This document shows, piece by piece, positions 5,441 to 13,125 of a stretch of DNA of 37,241 bases; within the stretch, counting starts at the first letter, position 1, and every line of letters starts with the position of its first letter. The DNA is from a virus. The stretch covers positions 1 to 37,241 of the IMG/VR virus record IMGVR_UViG_3300005529_000072, one strand, 5' to 3'. A model generated the notes under the pieces. The model was not told the origin of the DNA and made no database searches. It worked only from the letters and a program-made list of their open reading frames with translations. The position numbers were made by a program, and so were the translations under genes.

Positions 5441-7777
5441 TTAGAGCGATCCGAAGCCGGTGTACTGCCAGGCCGCCCCGTCGTACTCCACATCGACAAA
5501 AGCGGCGGTCGCGCTGCCAATGGTTTTCAAGGCTCCTACGGCGAGGGTGAAGGAACCTAATCCGGTGCGGACGATGCGGAACTTCGCGCCCTTGACGGCT
5601 CCGGTGGTAGAGAGGGTGACGGTGCGATTGGCGGTGAGGGTGGTGGCAAAGCGCTGCACCTGATAATCCACGCCCACCTGCAGGGTGACATTCGCATCCC
5701 CGCGGTCCGCAGAGATCGTGGCGAGGTCGCTGTCAAAGAGCCCGGTGAGGGTCTGTAAGCCCTGGGCACGTTCGACCGTGCACCCCGCTGAGGTCGAACT
5801 GTCATTGCGATAGGCGGTGGCCCCTCCAGTCACCGTTCCGACGTAGTTCCCGCGACATTGGACCCCGGAGGCGCCGGAGAGAGCTCGTACCCCATAGGTC
5901 TGGGTGGTCTCATCGAAGGTATCGTGCGCAGACTCATAGCCGATGCGGTTGTTCTCGATCAGCACGCTATCCGTTTGGGCGAGTTGGATGCCGGATTGAC
6001 CGGTTCCCCCTGCTCCGCTGCCGGCGATGAAGCACTGCCGGATCGTGCCGGTGGACACTCGCCCCGGACTGTAGATGTCATTTGACAAGCCGATCTGAAT
6101 GCCCTGGGCGAGCGAGTTGCGGATCTTCACCCCTTCGATCGTGAAGTTGGTCGTTTCCGTCTCGGTCAGAATCCCCACGGAGTGATTGAAGATCGTGCCG
6201 CCCCGCACGGTCATGCGTCCCGCGCCACTGGAGCGCACCCCGGCCCCATTGCTCTGTCCCTGGGTCCCAGAACCCAAGGCGGTGAGGGCAAAGTCCTCCA
6301 GGGTGAATTCCAGCAATTCGGTCTGCTTGTTCGGACCCAGATAGGTCCACACCACGCTGCCATCAGTGATCGCGGTTCCGGTTCCCGAAGGTCCCCCGGA
6401 GCTCGCCGAGGTCCCCGCGGTGGTCACCATGTACCAGTTGCCCCCATTCACGCGCGTAGCATTCAGGATATAAGCGGTACTGGCGGTCCAGGGATTGCCG
6501 AGGTATCCCCCCGTGGGTTTGCTTGCGCCTCCCACCTCCACGCCGGAGCCGATGAGGTTTTCCCCGACGATGTTGCGTAGGCTGATATCGTGCTTCGCCC
6601 CGACATCATCGACCCCGACCCAGGGACGGAAGAACAAGGATTCTCCCGTGCCGGCAGCAAAGGCGGAGGTCATATTGGCGGCATAGAGTCCATCGACCAC
6701 GATTCCATAGGCGCCGTTGAAGGTCACCGCCACCGCGGAGGAATCGAAATTCGTGGCCCGAATGTTGGTCAGCTTCCAGTTATGCGCATGCGAAGTCTGT
6801 CTCGCAGAACGATCGCTCTCATTGGTCGCCCAGCCGAATTCGTAGTAGAGGCCGAGAATCGCTTTCCCACCCCCATCCATGGAGATGTTCTCCAGGACGA
6901 CATTCTGCAGTCCTCCCAGACAGTAGATCGGCATGCCGATCGCGTGATTGCAGATGAGGTGCAGATTGCGCAGGGTGATATTCCCCTGCGGGGAGGGCAT
7001 GAGAGAGTCAAAGGCGGGGTTGGTGAAGTAACTCGCATCTCCCCGGGTACCGAGGGAAATACACCCCCCAGCATTGACCCAGGAGCTTCCCGACTGACTG
7101 TAGTTGGCGATGACGGTGCCGTTTTCGATCACCACATCCCGGATTGCAAAGAGAAACCCCGCATCGGAGTCGGAGAAGGTCGAATTCCCCACCTTGGTAA
7201 AGGAGAGCGTGCACCCCTGCAGATCCAGGTGAATCCCCGGGTGAATGTCGATCACATCGTTGAAGTAGTAGACATCCGTTCCGGTGGTGTTCTCGAAGTA
7301 GATCTGCCCGCTGTACGCACTCCCGCTGCGATTGCCGATGATTGCCAGAAGGTTGGCGGTGTTATTGGTCGCCTGGTTGGAGTCATTTGGAATGAGTCCA
7401 TAGCGCAGGACGTTCCCGGTCGGAAATGCTGCATTGCCCAACGATGCTTCGGTCGAGAGCTGGGGATAGAGGATCTCCCCAATGTCCGCGGCGGTGAGGA
7501 ACGGGGCGGTATAATCGTCCTGGTCCCACAGGGTGGTGGTGCCGGTGGAATCTGTTAAAACGAAGTGGTAATCCCCCGGCTCCAGGCGCACAGTAGCGGA
7601 GCCTGTGGCATCCAAAACGACCGGATTGGCATTGGGATTGACCCCCGCCGCATCCGAGAACGTGGGTTTCGCAGTCGTGGTGCCGGCGTTGTAGGTGAAC
7701 AGCAGCCCTCCGGCCAAGGGGAGACCGGCGGTGTCAAAGGCCCGGAAGACGGGGAAAAAGAGAAACGGCGTCGTCAT
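5441..7777 (-). CDS. Tailspike protein with beta-helix fold
   Basis: The 778-residue protein starts with a conserved phage tail-fibre head (residues 1-95: PVFRAFDTAGLPLAGGLLFTY, then PGDYHFVLTDSTGTTTLWDQ), which attaches to the virion. The centre (about 150-680) is a parallel beta-helix, seen as recurring VIENGTVI-, ITLRNLHL-, VVLENISM-, FTIEGVKIRNS-type strands. Around residues 425-485 an inserted W-T-Y-V-W module resembles carbohydrate-binding inserts of phage spikes. The C-terminus is a compact beta domain. Such spikes bind and often cleave host surface polysaccharide. AGGA upstream of ATG 7777 supports the start. Active-site acids cannot be assigned. Confidence 0.88.
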   Translation of the reverse strand: MTTPFLFFPVFRAFDTAGLPLAGGLLFTYNAGTTTAKPTFSDAAGVNPNANPVVLDATGSATVRLEPGDYHFVLTDSTGTTTLWDQDDYTAPFLTAADIGEILYPQLSTEASLGNAAFPTGNVLRYGLIPNDSNQATNNTANLLAIIGNRSGSAYSGQIYFENTTGTDVYYFNDVIDIHPGIHLDLQGCTLSFTKVGNSTFSDSDAGFLFAIRDVVIENGTVIANYSQSGSSWVNAGGCISLGTRGDASYFTNPAFDSLMPSPQGNITLRNLHLICNHAIGMPIYCLGGLQNVVLENISMDGGGKAILGLYYEFGWATNESDRSARQTSHAHNWKLTNIRATNFDSSAVAVTFNGAYGIVVDGLYAANMTSAFAAGTGESLFFRPWVGVDDVGAKHDISLRNIVGENLIGSGVEVGGASKPTGGYLGNPWTASTAYILNATRVNGGNWYMVTTAGTSASSGGPSGTGTAITDGSVVWTYLGPNKQTELLEFTLEDFALTALGSGTQGQSNGAGVRSSGAGRMTVRGGTIFNHSVGILTETETTNFTIEGVKIRNSLAQGIQIGLSNDIYSPGRVSTGTIRQCFIAGSGAGGTGQSGIQLAQTDSVLIENNRIGYESAHDTFDETTQTYGVRALSGASGVQCRGNYVGTVTGGATAYRNDSSTSAGCTVERAQGLQTLTGLFDSDLATISADRGDANVTLQVGVDYQVQRFATTLTANRTVTLSTTGAVKGAKFRIVRTGLGSFTLAVGALKTIGSATAAFVDVEYDGAAWQYTGFGSL

Positions 7778-7789
7778 TCAAGGATTCCT

Positions 7790-8014
7790 ATGGACTTAGC
7801 TCCACTACTGGGCCTGACTGTCGCGATGTCGCTGCAGCCGCTGTGTCATAAATACGTGAATCGCCCGCTCGTGCGCTGGGTGCGCCGCCATACACAGGGG
7901 CGCTGGCAACGGGTATTACTGTTCCAACTCTGGAAGGACAGTCGGCGGGATCGCGAAGCCGCCGCCCGGGAGGCCGAAGCGGAGCGCTGGCGCAATTGGC
8001 GCCCCAAGTCGTGA
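7790..8014 (+). CDS. Possible plus-strand small membrane protein between ejection protein and tailspike genes
   Basis: A 138-bp gap in the otherwise gapless minus-strand operon (7778-7915) contains a plus-strand ATG at 7790 with AAGGA five bases upstream. The 74-residue product has a hydrophobic start (LAPLLGLTVAMSLQPL) and an Arg-rich, helical remainder (LVRWVRRHTQGRWQRVLLFQ). Its last 99 bases run antisense to the end of the ejection protein gene. In P22 the same place, between genes 16 and 9, holds inserted superinfection-exclusion and immunity genes. Real coding is uncertain. Confidence 0.3.
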   Translation: MDLAPLLGLTVAMSLQPLCHKYVNRPLVRWVRRHTQGRWQRVLLFQLWKDSRRDREAAAREAEAERWRNWRPKS

Positions 8015-9364
8015 AGTCGCTCCCCCGAGTGCAGCAGACACCGGGTTGTGGGTCAGCGCATACAGCGGCAGCTTCCAAGGCGTCGAGAGACTGAAGGCCG
8101 GCATGCCCTTTGCCCCTCCTCCGGCTTGTCCCCACATCGCTGCGTTGAACAGATCGTTCTCGCCAGCCCCAGGAGCGGTATAAGCCGGATTGTTCCGCTG
8201 CAGATACTTCCCCAGGGCTTCCATGTTCGCCCGGCCGGTGGAGGCATTGAGGATCGAGGGGTTGTACCGGACATCCTGCAACAGGCCGTACTGGGGTCGG
8301 GCGGCGGTGTAAGCCGCTCGCAACCCGGGGTCCGCAATATTCGACTGGATCAAGTCTTCCACATGATTGCGGATCTGATTCAGAGCCAAACCCACCTCAC
8401 GCGAGCCGCCTTCGGAATTGAGCGCGGCATAGGCGTCCTGTCGGAGACCGGTCGAGATATTCCCCAGCAGCTGGCCGTTCGCCGTTCCGCTCCCCGTGGC
8501 GTGACTGAGCAAATCCGTCACGTTGGGGTTGTTCTCCACCATCGTGCGCACCGAGGGATTCAGCTTCCCGATCAGATTATCAAGGGTCTGGGGAGTGGCT
8601 GAGAGATCCACGTCGGTCGCGGCATCACGACCGGCCTGGAAGATTTGTCCGAGTCGGGCAGATTGCGCGCCGAGCTCTCCGCCTCCCAGATTGGCTGCAT
8701 CCGAGCCCACGGCTTGCGCCAACGTGGCATCGGCCGTGCGAGGGGACCATCCCATGAAGGGTTGTGCAGCGCGGCCCTCGAGCCAATTGCTCACGCCCTC
8801 CCCGATGCCTTTACCGGCCAATCCCGCCGCCACCCCGATGCCGGTATTCAACGCCCGCGAATCATTCTCTCCGGTGGGCTCCATGGCGCCCAAGAGGCCG
8901 CCTAATCCGGCTGCCGTGAGATATCCTCCGGAGAGGCCCATCAGAGGAAGCGCCGGCAGCGCGCGGCCTACGAGCGCTCCGGGCGCATTCGCCAGCGGCG
9001 CATCGAGTTGACGTTTGGCGGCGACATCCCCCGGCGTTGCCAGCCCCAGCATTTGCCGCAGGCCCTGTCCCCAATTGGTGAGTGTGAGACCAGCTTGGGC
9101 CGGGATGTTACGCACCATCGCGCCCAGCTCACTGGTCACCGGCTGCGTAGCATTCGGGTCAGGCAGCGCGACGGGCGACAGCCCACGTTGGGCTTCCGCG
9201 GAGCCACTTGGCGCAAGCGACCCATTGGCTGTGACATCGTAGGATTGTCCGGTCCCGTAACGCGGGCCGCCGTTGAGCGCCTGCAACCCTTCCGTGGAAA
9301 CCGCCCCTAAATTCCCGGCCTGCAATGCCTCCAGATCAGCGGTCGAGAGTTGCGACAGATCCAT
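7916..9364 (-). CDS. Internal virion / DNA ejection protein (P22 gp16-position)
   Basis: The 482-residue protein lies just before the tailspike, where podoviruses keep ejected proteins. It has an Ala/Gly-rich hydrophobic centre (about residues 110-185: LVGRALPALPLMGLSGGYLT, then GLGGLLGAM and TGIGVAAGLAGKG) that could enter membrane, followed by a helical C-terminal half. Its stop is separated from the tailspike start by a 138-bp gap, unusual for this operon. It abuts the next ejection-type gene without a gap. The assignment rests on position and composition, not on a motif. Confidence 0.65.
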   Translation of the reverse strand: MDLSQLSTADLEALQAGNLGAVSTEGLQALNGGPRYGTGQSYDVTANGSLAPSGSAEAQRGLSPVALPDPNATQPVTSELGAMVRNIPAQAGLTLTNWGQGLRQMLGLATPGDVAAKRQLDAPLANAPGALVGRALPALPLMGLSGGYLTAAGLGGLLGAMEPTGENDSRALNTGIGVAAGLAGKGIGEGVSNWLEGRAAQPFMGWSPRTADATLAQAVGSDAANLGGGELGAQSARLGQIFQAGRDAATDVDLSATPQTLDNLIGKLNPSVRTMVENNPNVTDLLSHATGSGTANGQLLGNISTGLRQDAYAALNSEGGSREVGLALNQIRNHVEDLIQSNIADPGLRAAYTAARPQYGLLQDVRYNPSILNASTGRANMEALGKYLQRNNPAYTAPGAGENDLFNAAMWGQAGGGAKGMPAFSLSTPWKLPLYALTHNPVSAALGGATSRLGAPIAPALRFGLPGGGFAIPPTVLPELEQ

Positions 9365-10801
9365 CTACCGCCCTTTGCGACGTGCCAATTCCGCGCGGAT
9401 ATCCTCGAGTGAGGGCATTCCGCGCGGAGCGCTCTGGCCTTGAGCGCTCTTGAGATCGGCCCCGAGGGTATTGCGGTATTGCGGGAGCTGTGTGGCCGAG
9501 CCCGCCTGCGTCAGGAGTCCCTGATAGAACCCCTGCCGGTTCGCCTGTACTTGGCTCAAGGCTTCTGCGTTCTTCGTGTTCAGCGGGATGAGACTCTCGA
9601 GGTTCTGGCGAATCTGCGCCGTCGTGAGACGCGCGCCCGATTGGTCATGGCCTGCCGCCTGCAGGAGCGGCATAAGGGCGGCCATGTAAGTCTGTTCTTC
9701 CTTGGTGATGCCATGGGCGAGAGATTCCTGCCCGAAGATCTGGCTGAACCACCCGCTATCTTCCGAGGTCGCCGCATTGATGAACGCCGCCCGCTTCGTG
9801 GGCGAGAGCCCGACGCCGCGGTTCTCGAGATCATTCAGCTTTTGCATGCCGGCGCGCATCTCACCGCCGAACATCGCGGCTTTGAGTTCGGGATCGGTCG
9901 GAGCCTTGTAGCCGATGTTATATCCCGGCACACCGGCGGCCGTAGGATTGCCCGGACGTGCCCCTTGCATGCCATAGCCACTCGTCTGCACAGGAACCTT
10001 GGTGGTCTGATTCGTGTTCGGGTCCCACTTATCTACGAGCGTGTATCCCGGAGTCTGGCGTTCGATGAGATCGCCAGCTTTCTTGCCGGTTACCGGATCG
10101 ATTTGCCCGACCTCTCCCTGTCCTAGGTTCACGTTCTGCAAGGCGACGGGGTAATCCTTCGAGGGCATCCCCACTTGTCCCCGCAGATTGTTCGCCGCGA
10201 AGGCGATCGCCCGACGCACGTTCGCATCGTTGAAGTCCCGCACCGGATCAAGGCCCAACTGGGGGGCGATCTTCGGCCACTGCGAGATCAGTGAGGGATT
10301 GTTCATCACCGTCTTGGCGGGCTGGTCGGAGTTGAAGATCGAATCCATCATGTTCAACGGCCCCTGCGCTTGTAGTTGCGCCTGGGTCTTCTGGTATTCC
10401 TGCACGCCCTGCGCGGTTTTGAGCGGGTCATCCCCACGCAGGAGCGCGAGCGCACCGAGCGTGGAAGGCGTGAAGCCCCCGATATTCCCGGGCCCGCTTA
10501 CGGAAGCCTGGGGGCCGCTCTGAATGCCTCCCGTAGGTCCGCTCGCGCTCTGGGCACCCATGCTCTGAGAGCCGGGCTGGGGCCCTCCCAGGTAGCCTTG
10601 TCCCTGGAGGGACTGACGGGCGATGTCCTGGTACATCTGCTGATTGCCCAAGGCGATGCGCAGTTGGTCGATCCCGAGTTGCCCCTTGGTGATGTCCTGC
10701 TGCTGAAGCTGTTGCGCTCCGGGGATCATCTGCCCGCGGACATAGGACCCCAGCAGGTCCGGATACTGCATCGGAGGCAAGGCAACGGAAGGGACGTCCA
10801 T
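9365..10801 (-). CDS. Internal virion / DNA ejection protein (P22 gp20-position)
   Basis: The 478-residue protein is rich in Gln, Gly and Ala, with a Gln-rich N-terminal helix (GAQQLQQQDITKGQLGIDQL) and long low-complexity stretches, typical of proteins that pass through the portal during ejection. The C-terminal part (AALMPLLQAAGHDQSGARLT, then RQNLESLIPLNTKN) has the pattern shared by phage injection proteins that end in a long helix. It overlaps the p32-like gene by one base. Specific function is inferred from context. Confidence 0.65.
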   Translation of the reverse strand: MDVPSVALPPMQYPDLLGSYVRGQMIPGAQQLQQQDITKGQLGIDQLRIALGNQQMYQDIARQSLQGQGYLGGPQPGSQSMGAQSASGPTGGIQSGPQASVSGPGNIGGFTPSTLGALALLRGDDPLKTAQGVQEYQKTQAQLQAQGPLNMMDSIFNSDQPAKTVMNNPSLISQWPKIAPQLGLDPVRDFNDANVRRAIAFAANNLRGQVGMPSKDYPVALQNVNLGQGEVGQIDPVTGKKAGDLIERQTPGYTLVDKWDPNTNQTTKVPVQTSGYGMQGARPGNPTAAGVPGYNIGYKAPTDPELKAAMFGGEMRAGMQKLNDLENRGVGLSPTKRAAFINAATSEDSGWFSQIFGQESLAHGITKEEQTYMAALMPLLQAAGHDQSGARLTTAQIRQNLESLIPLNTKNAEALSQVQANRQGFYQGLLTQAGSATQLPQYRNTLGADLKSAQGQSAPRGMPSLEDIRAELARRKGR

Positions 10802-11538
10802 CAGGGGTTCCCTACGAGAGCTTGGTAACTAAAGGGGCTGCCCGGGGCATTGGGATTGCCGAAGACACTGGAATAGCCCCCGGGAAGTCCTGCGCCGTAC
10901 TGACCGGTGCCCAACCCCAACTGCGGTTGCGTGGGCGGATTGAACTTGCCGTAGATGCCGACTCCCTGATCGATCCCTGAGGCGATCGCGTTATAGGAGT
11001 TAATATCCCCCTGCGCTTGCGCATTCCCCGAGTAGATCTGGGCGGAGGAGATTTGGTTGGCCGCGCTCTGGCCGGCCTGGGAGGTCGCTTGGGTCGCTCC
11101 TTCGCCGAGTCCTGCAAGACTCTGCAATCCTCCCACGTAAGAGCTGAAGTAATTCCCGGCCAGCCCTTGACCATACTGAGTCAGAGCTTTCCCTGTGGCC
11201 CCCGAGTTCAACAACCCCTGCGCGGCGGCGGAGCGATCGACCGCCTGAATCCCTTGGCCGAGCTGGAACTGATACCCCGGTAGATTCTGGATGGTCTTGC
11301 TGGGATCGACCTTGGCGTATCCCGGCAGTCCGTAGATCCCCCCGAGTTGCTGCGTAGCAGCCACCCCCGCTTGACGAAACGGCGCCTGGTTGGCGTTCGT
11401 CTGGTCGAACATGCTCTGCTGGGTCTGCTGAGCGGCATTGGCGGCGTTCTCTTGGGCCGAGGCGGCTTTGTTCGCCGAGTAAATCCCCGCCCCGAGGGTC
11501 GCGACCCCGACGCCAATGGCGGTTGCGACACCGGTCAT
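10801..11538 (-). CDS. DNA transfer protein p32-like (P22 gp7-like)
   Basis: The 245-residue protein has an N-terminal glycine-rich membrane-like segment (ATAIGVGVATLGAGIYSANK), then an Ala/Gln helix (AQENAANAAQQTQQSMFDQ) and repeated Gly-Leu-Tyr-rich motifs (FRQAGVAATQQLGGIYGLPG and FQLGQGIQAVDRSAAAQGLL). This is the pattern annotated as DNA transfer protein p32 in many podoviruses, a virion protein delivered into the host to help genome entry. It is first of the three ejection genes. ATGA overlap joins it to the cupin-like gene. Confidence 0.8.
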   Translation of the reverse strand: MTGVATAIGVGVATLGAGIYSANKAASAQENAANAAQQTQQSMFDQTNANQAPFRQAGVAATQQLGGIYGLPGYAKVDPSKTIQNLPGYQFQLGQGIQAVDRSAAAQGLLNSGATGKALTQYGQGLAGNYFSSYVGGLQSLAGLGEGATQATSQAGQSAANQISSAQIYSGNAQAQGDINSYNAIASGIDQGVGIYGKFNPPTQPQLGLGTGQYGAGLPGGYSSVFGNPNAPGSPFSYQALVGNP

Positions 11539-11951
11539 GTCAGAAGCTCCTGGACTGGGTGAAAGATCTGGTTTTCGAGCATGTCCGTATCCCGTTCGCC
11601 GTTATCGCTGTGAATGGTTCGGCCCACCACATCCGTCAGGGTGTAACAGACCATCTGATCCCCCGGGGCGCTCACGGTCGAGTCGGGCGCTACCTTGTGA
11701 AACCGCCCGTGCGGCGTGATCCAGATCAACTCGCCAGAAATCAACTGGATCGGATGCCCGTGTCGATGCGGACGCCCGATAAATAGCGTCCCACGCGGAA
11801 TCCTCATCTCGCGGATGTACTTCCCGCCCCCGAACAAATGCTCCACAGGACAGGGGATCTGTGGGTGTTTCAGAAACTCCCGCATCAGGTAGGTGATCTT
11901 TTCCGTCCAGGTCAGTTCCGGGAGTTGATCCCACTGCGGCACGATGTCCAT
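11535..11951 (-). CDS. Cupin-like (RmlC-type) phage protein
   Basis: The 138-residue product has a cupin-like core at about residues 60-115: RGTLFIGRPHRHGHPIQLIS, then GELIWITPHG and PGDQMVCYTLTDVVG. The His pair in PHRHGH sits where cupins bind a metal. Proteins of this kind are often encoded just before p32-type transfer genes in podoviruses; their role is not known, perhaps virion assembly or modification. AGAGG precedes ATG 11951 at a good distance. Confidence 0.72.
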   Translation of the reverse strand: MDIVPQWDQLPELTWTEKITYLMREFLKHPQIPCPVEHLFGGGKYIREMRIPRGTLFIGRPHRHGHPIQLISGELIWITPHGRFHKVAPDSTVSAPGDQMVCYTLTDVVGRTIHSDNGERDTDMLENQIFHPVQELLT

Positions 11952-12027
11952 GCAACCTCTGCAGACACACCAGTTCAGAAACGAGTTTGTTGAGCTTCTT
12001 CAGCTCCGCCAGAATTTCAGAGTTCAC
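11602..12027 (-). CDS. Possible overlapping gene with short coiled-coil start
   Basis: GTG 12027 has a strong AGGAGG ribosome site at 12033-12038. The first 26 residues (NSEILAELKKLNKLVSELVC and following) form a clear heptad pattern and account for the otherwise unused 65 bp between the two flanking genes. From there on the frame runs inside the cupin-like gene in another phase for about 115 codons with no typical protein character. Either a short coiled-coil protein has lost its stop, or a longer overlapping product is made. The end is therefore uncertain. Confidence 0.35.
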   Translation of the reverse strand: MNSEILAELKKLNKLVSELVCLQRLHGHRAAVGSTPGTDLDGKDHLPDAGVSETPTDPLSCGAFVRGREVHPRDEDSAWDAIYRASASTRASDPVDFWRVDLDHAARAVSQGSARLDRERPGGSDGLLHPDGCGGPNHSQR

Positions 12028-12250
12028 GTAAAGCCTCCTGCACCGCCAAATATCGCTGGGCGTATTCCTCGACATCGGCGATCAAGGCCGCTTTTTCGTT
12101 CGCGAGCAGCAAATGTCCCGAAGCCAGAGCGGCGGTATTGATCGTGCGGCGCTTGGTGGCTTGCGGAACCCCTTCGTAGGTGCCTTCCAGTACCAGCCAC
12201 TTGGTGTCCGTATGGGGATCGCCCGAAGAAATCCGTTTGACCGTGATCAC
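12017..12250 (-). CDS. Hypothetical 77-residue structural-operon protein
   Basis: A short product with a small beta start (TVKRISSGDPHTDTKWLVLE) and a helical, Ala/Glu-rich end (EKAALIADVEEYAQRYLAV). ATG 12250 overlaps the preceding stop (ATGA). It lies between the FCCH-domain protein and the cupin-like gene. I recognise no family, and it may help tail or head completion. Its last codons (QEALREL) supply the AGGAGG ribosome site of the candidate coiled-coil gene. Confidence 0.6.
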   Translation of the reverse strand: MITVKRISSGDPHTDTKWLVLEGTYEGVPQATKRRTINTAALASGHLLLANEKAALIADVEEYAQRYLAVQEALREL

Positions 12251-13125
12251 CGGATCGGCCCTCCCGAACCGCCGCCTCCCGCACCGCCTCCTCCACTGGT
12301 CCCGGTGGTTTGGCGGGTCGCCGTCCCTCCGGAGGTGTAGGCGCTGAAGGCGCTCCCATCGACGGGAATGGAGAAATGCGTGGCATCGATCTTGGTGATG
12401 GTTTCGGTCTGCCCGTTCAGATGCGTTCCAAAATCCCCGGGGAGGGAGGCCAGTTGCACCTGATCGTTGGTGTTGAACCCATGGGCGGAGCCGGTCTGAA
12501 AGACAATCGGATTCGCACTCGTAGCCCCGGTGATACTCGCAGTCGAGGCCGATACGGGGGTCATGATCGAGCCCACGTAGTAATTGCCGTTATCCGCCAC
12601 CACCGTTTGCGGGTTGGTCGTGGCGAGATACGTGACCGCACCTCCTAAGAAATGTGGATCACTCGCATACACATAGTGCAAGGTGCTGGTCGGCAACCCC
12701 GTGATCGTTCCGGAGTTATACGCACTCTGCCCGTACCCGTACTGCACTGTGTGCGAGGCGATTGCGATCGTGGCGTGGACTGAATCCGCCGTCGCCGAAA
12801 GGGGAACCGTGCTTTGCACCGAAAGCACATTGCCCGCAGAAACCTGGGGCAGAAAGCGCTGATCGCTCGCAGTGCCCTGGTCGCTGATCTTCTGGGTGAT
12901 CGCGGGGATTCCCGCAGATCGGCCTAGAGGGAGCGCCTGATTGCCGAGCGTGATTCCCCCCAAGCCATTGGCGACCAGTCCGGCGTTGAAGTCATTATTG
13001 GGATAGCGGATATCTTGTCGGGCCAGGACCTCGCGGTACAGCCGTGCAAAGGTCTGCTCCAACTGCGGTCCCTGCACCGGCCCCGGACCGAAGCGGGGAT
13101 AGGGGGTCTTCATGAGGTCCGTCAT
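12247..13125 (-). CDS. Phage structural protein with FCCH-like beta domain and Gly-rich tail
   Basis: The 292-residue protein has an N-terminal part (PRFGPGPVQGPQLEQTFARL) that likely docks to another virion protein. A beta-rich centre follows, then at about residues 190-270 a repeat commonly labelled ubiquitin-activating E1 FCCH-like in phages (ITGATSANPIVFQTGSAHGF, LNGQTETITKIDATHFSI). The tail is nearly pure Gly with Ser and Thr. ATG 13125 gives an ATGA overlap and GGAGG upstream. Its place next to the gp10-like gene suggests a tail or needle component. Confidence 0.72.
   Translation of the reverse strand: MTDLMKTPYPRFGPGPVQGPQLEQTFARLYREVLARQDIRYPNNDFNAGLVANGLGGITLGNQALPLGRSAGIPAITQKISDQGTASDQRFLPQVSAGNVLSVQSTVPLSATADSVHATIAIASHTVQYGYGQSAYNSGTITGLPTSTLHYVYASDPHFLGGAVTYLATTNPQTVVADNGNYYVGSIMTPVSASTASITGATSANPIVFQTGSAHGFNTNDQVQLASLPGDFGTHLNGQTETITKIDATHFSIPVDGSAFSAYTSGGTATRQTTGTSGGGGAGGGGSGGPIR

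Noticed and set aside
6590-7558. Long plus-strand open frame (322 codons) within the tailspike gene
   Set aside because: It is antisense to a well-supported beta-helix protein, has no ribosome site or protein-like pattern, and long antisense frames are expected in GC-rich DNA.
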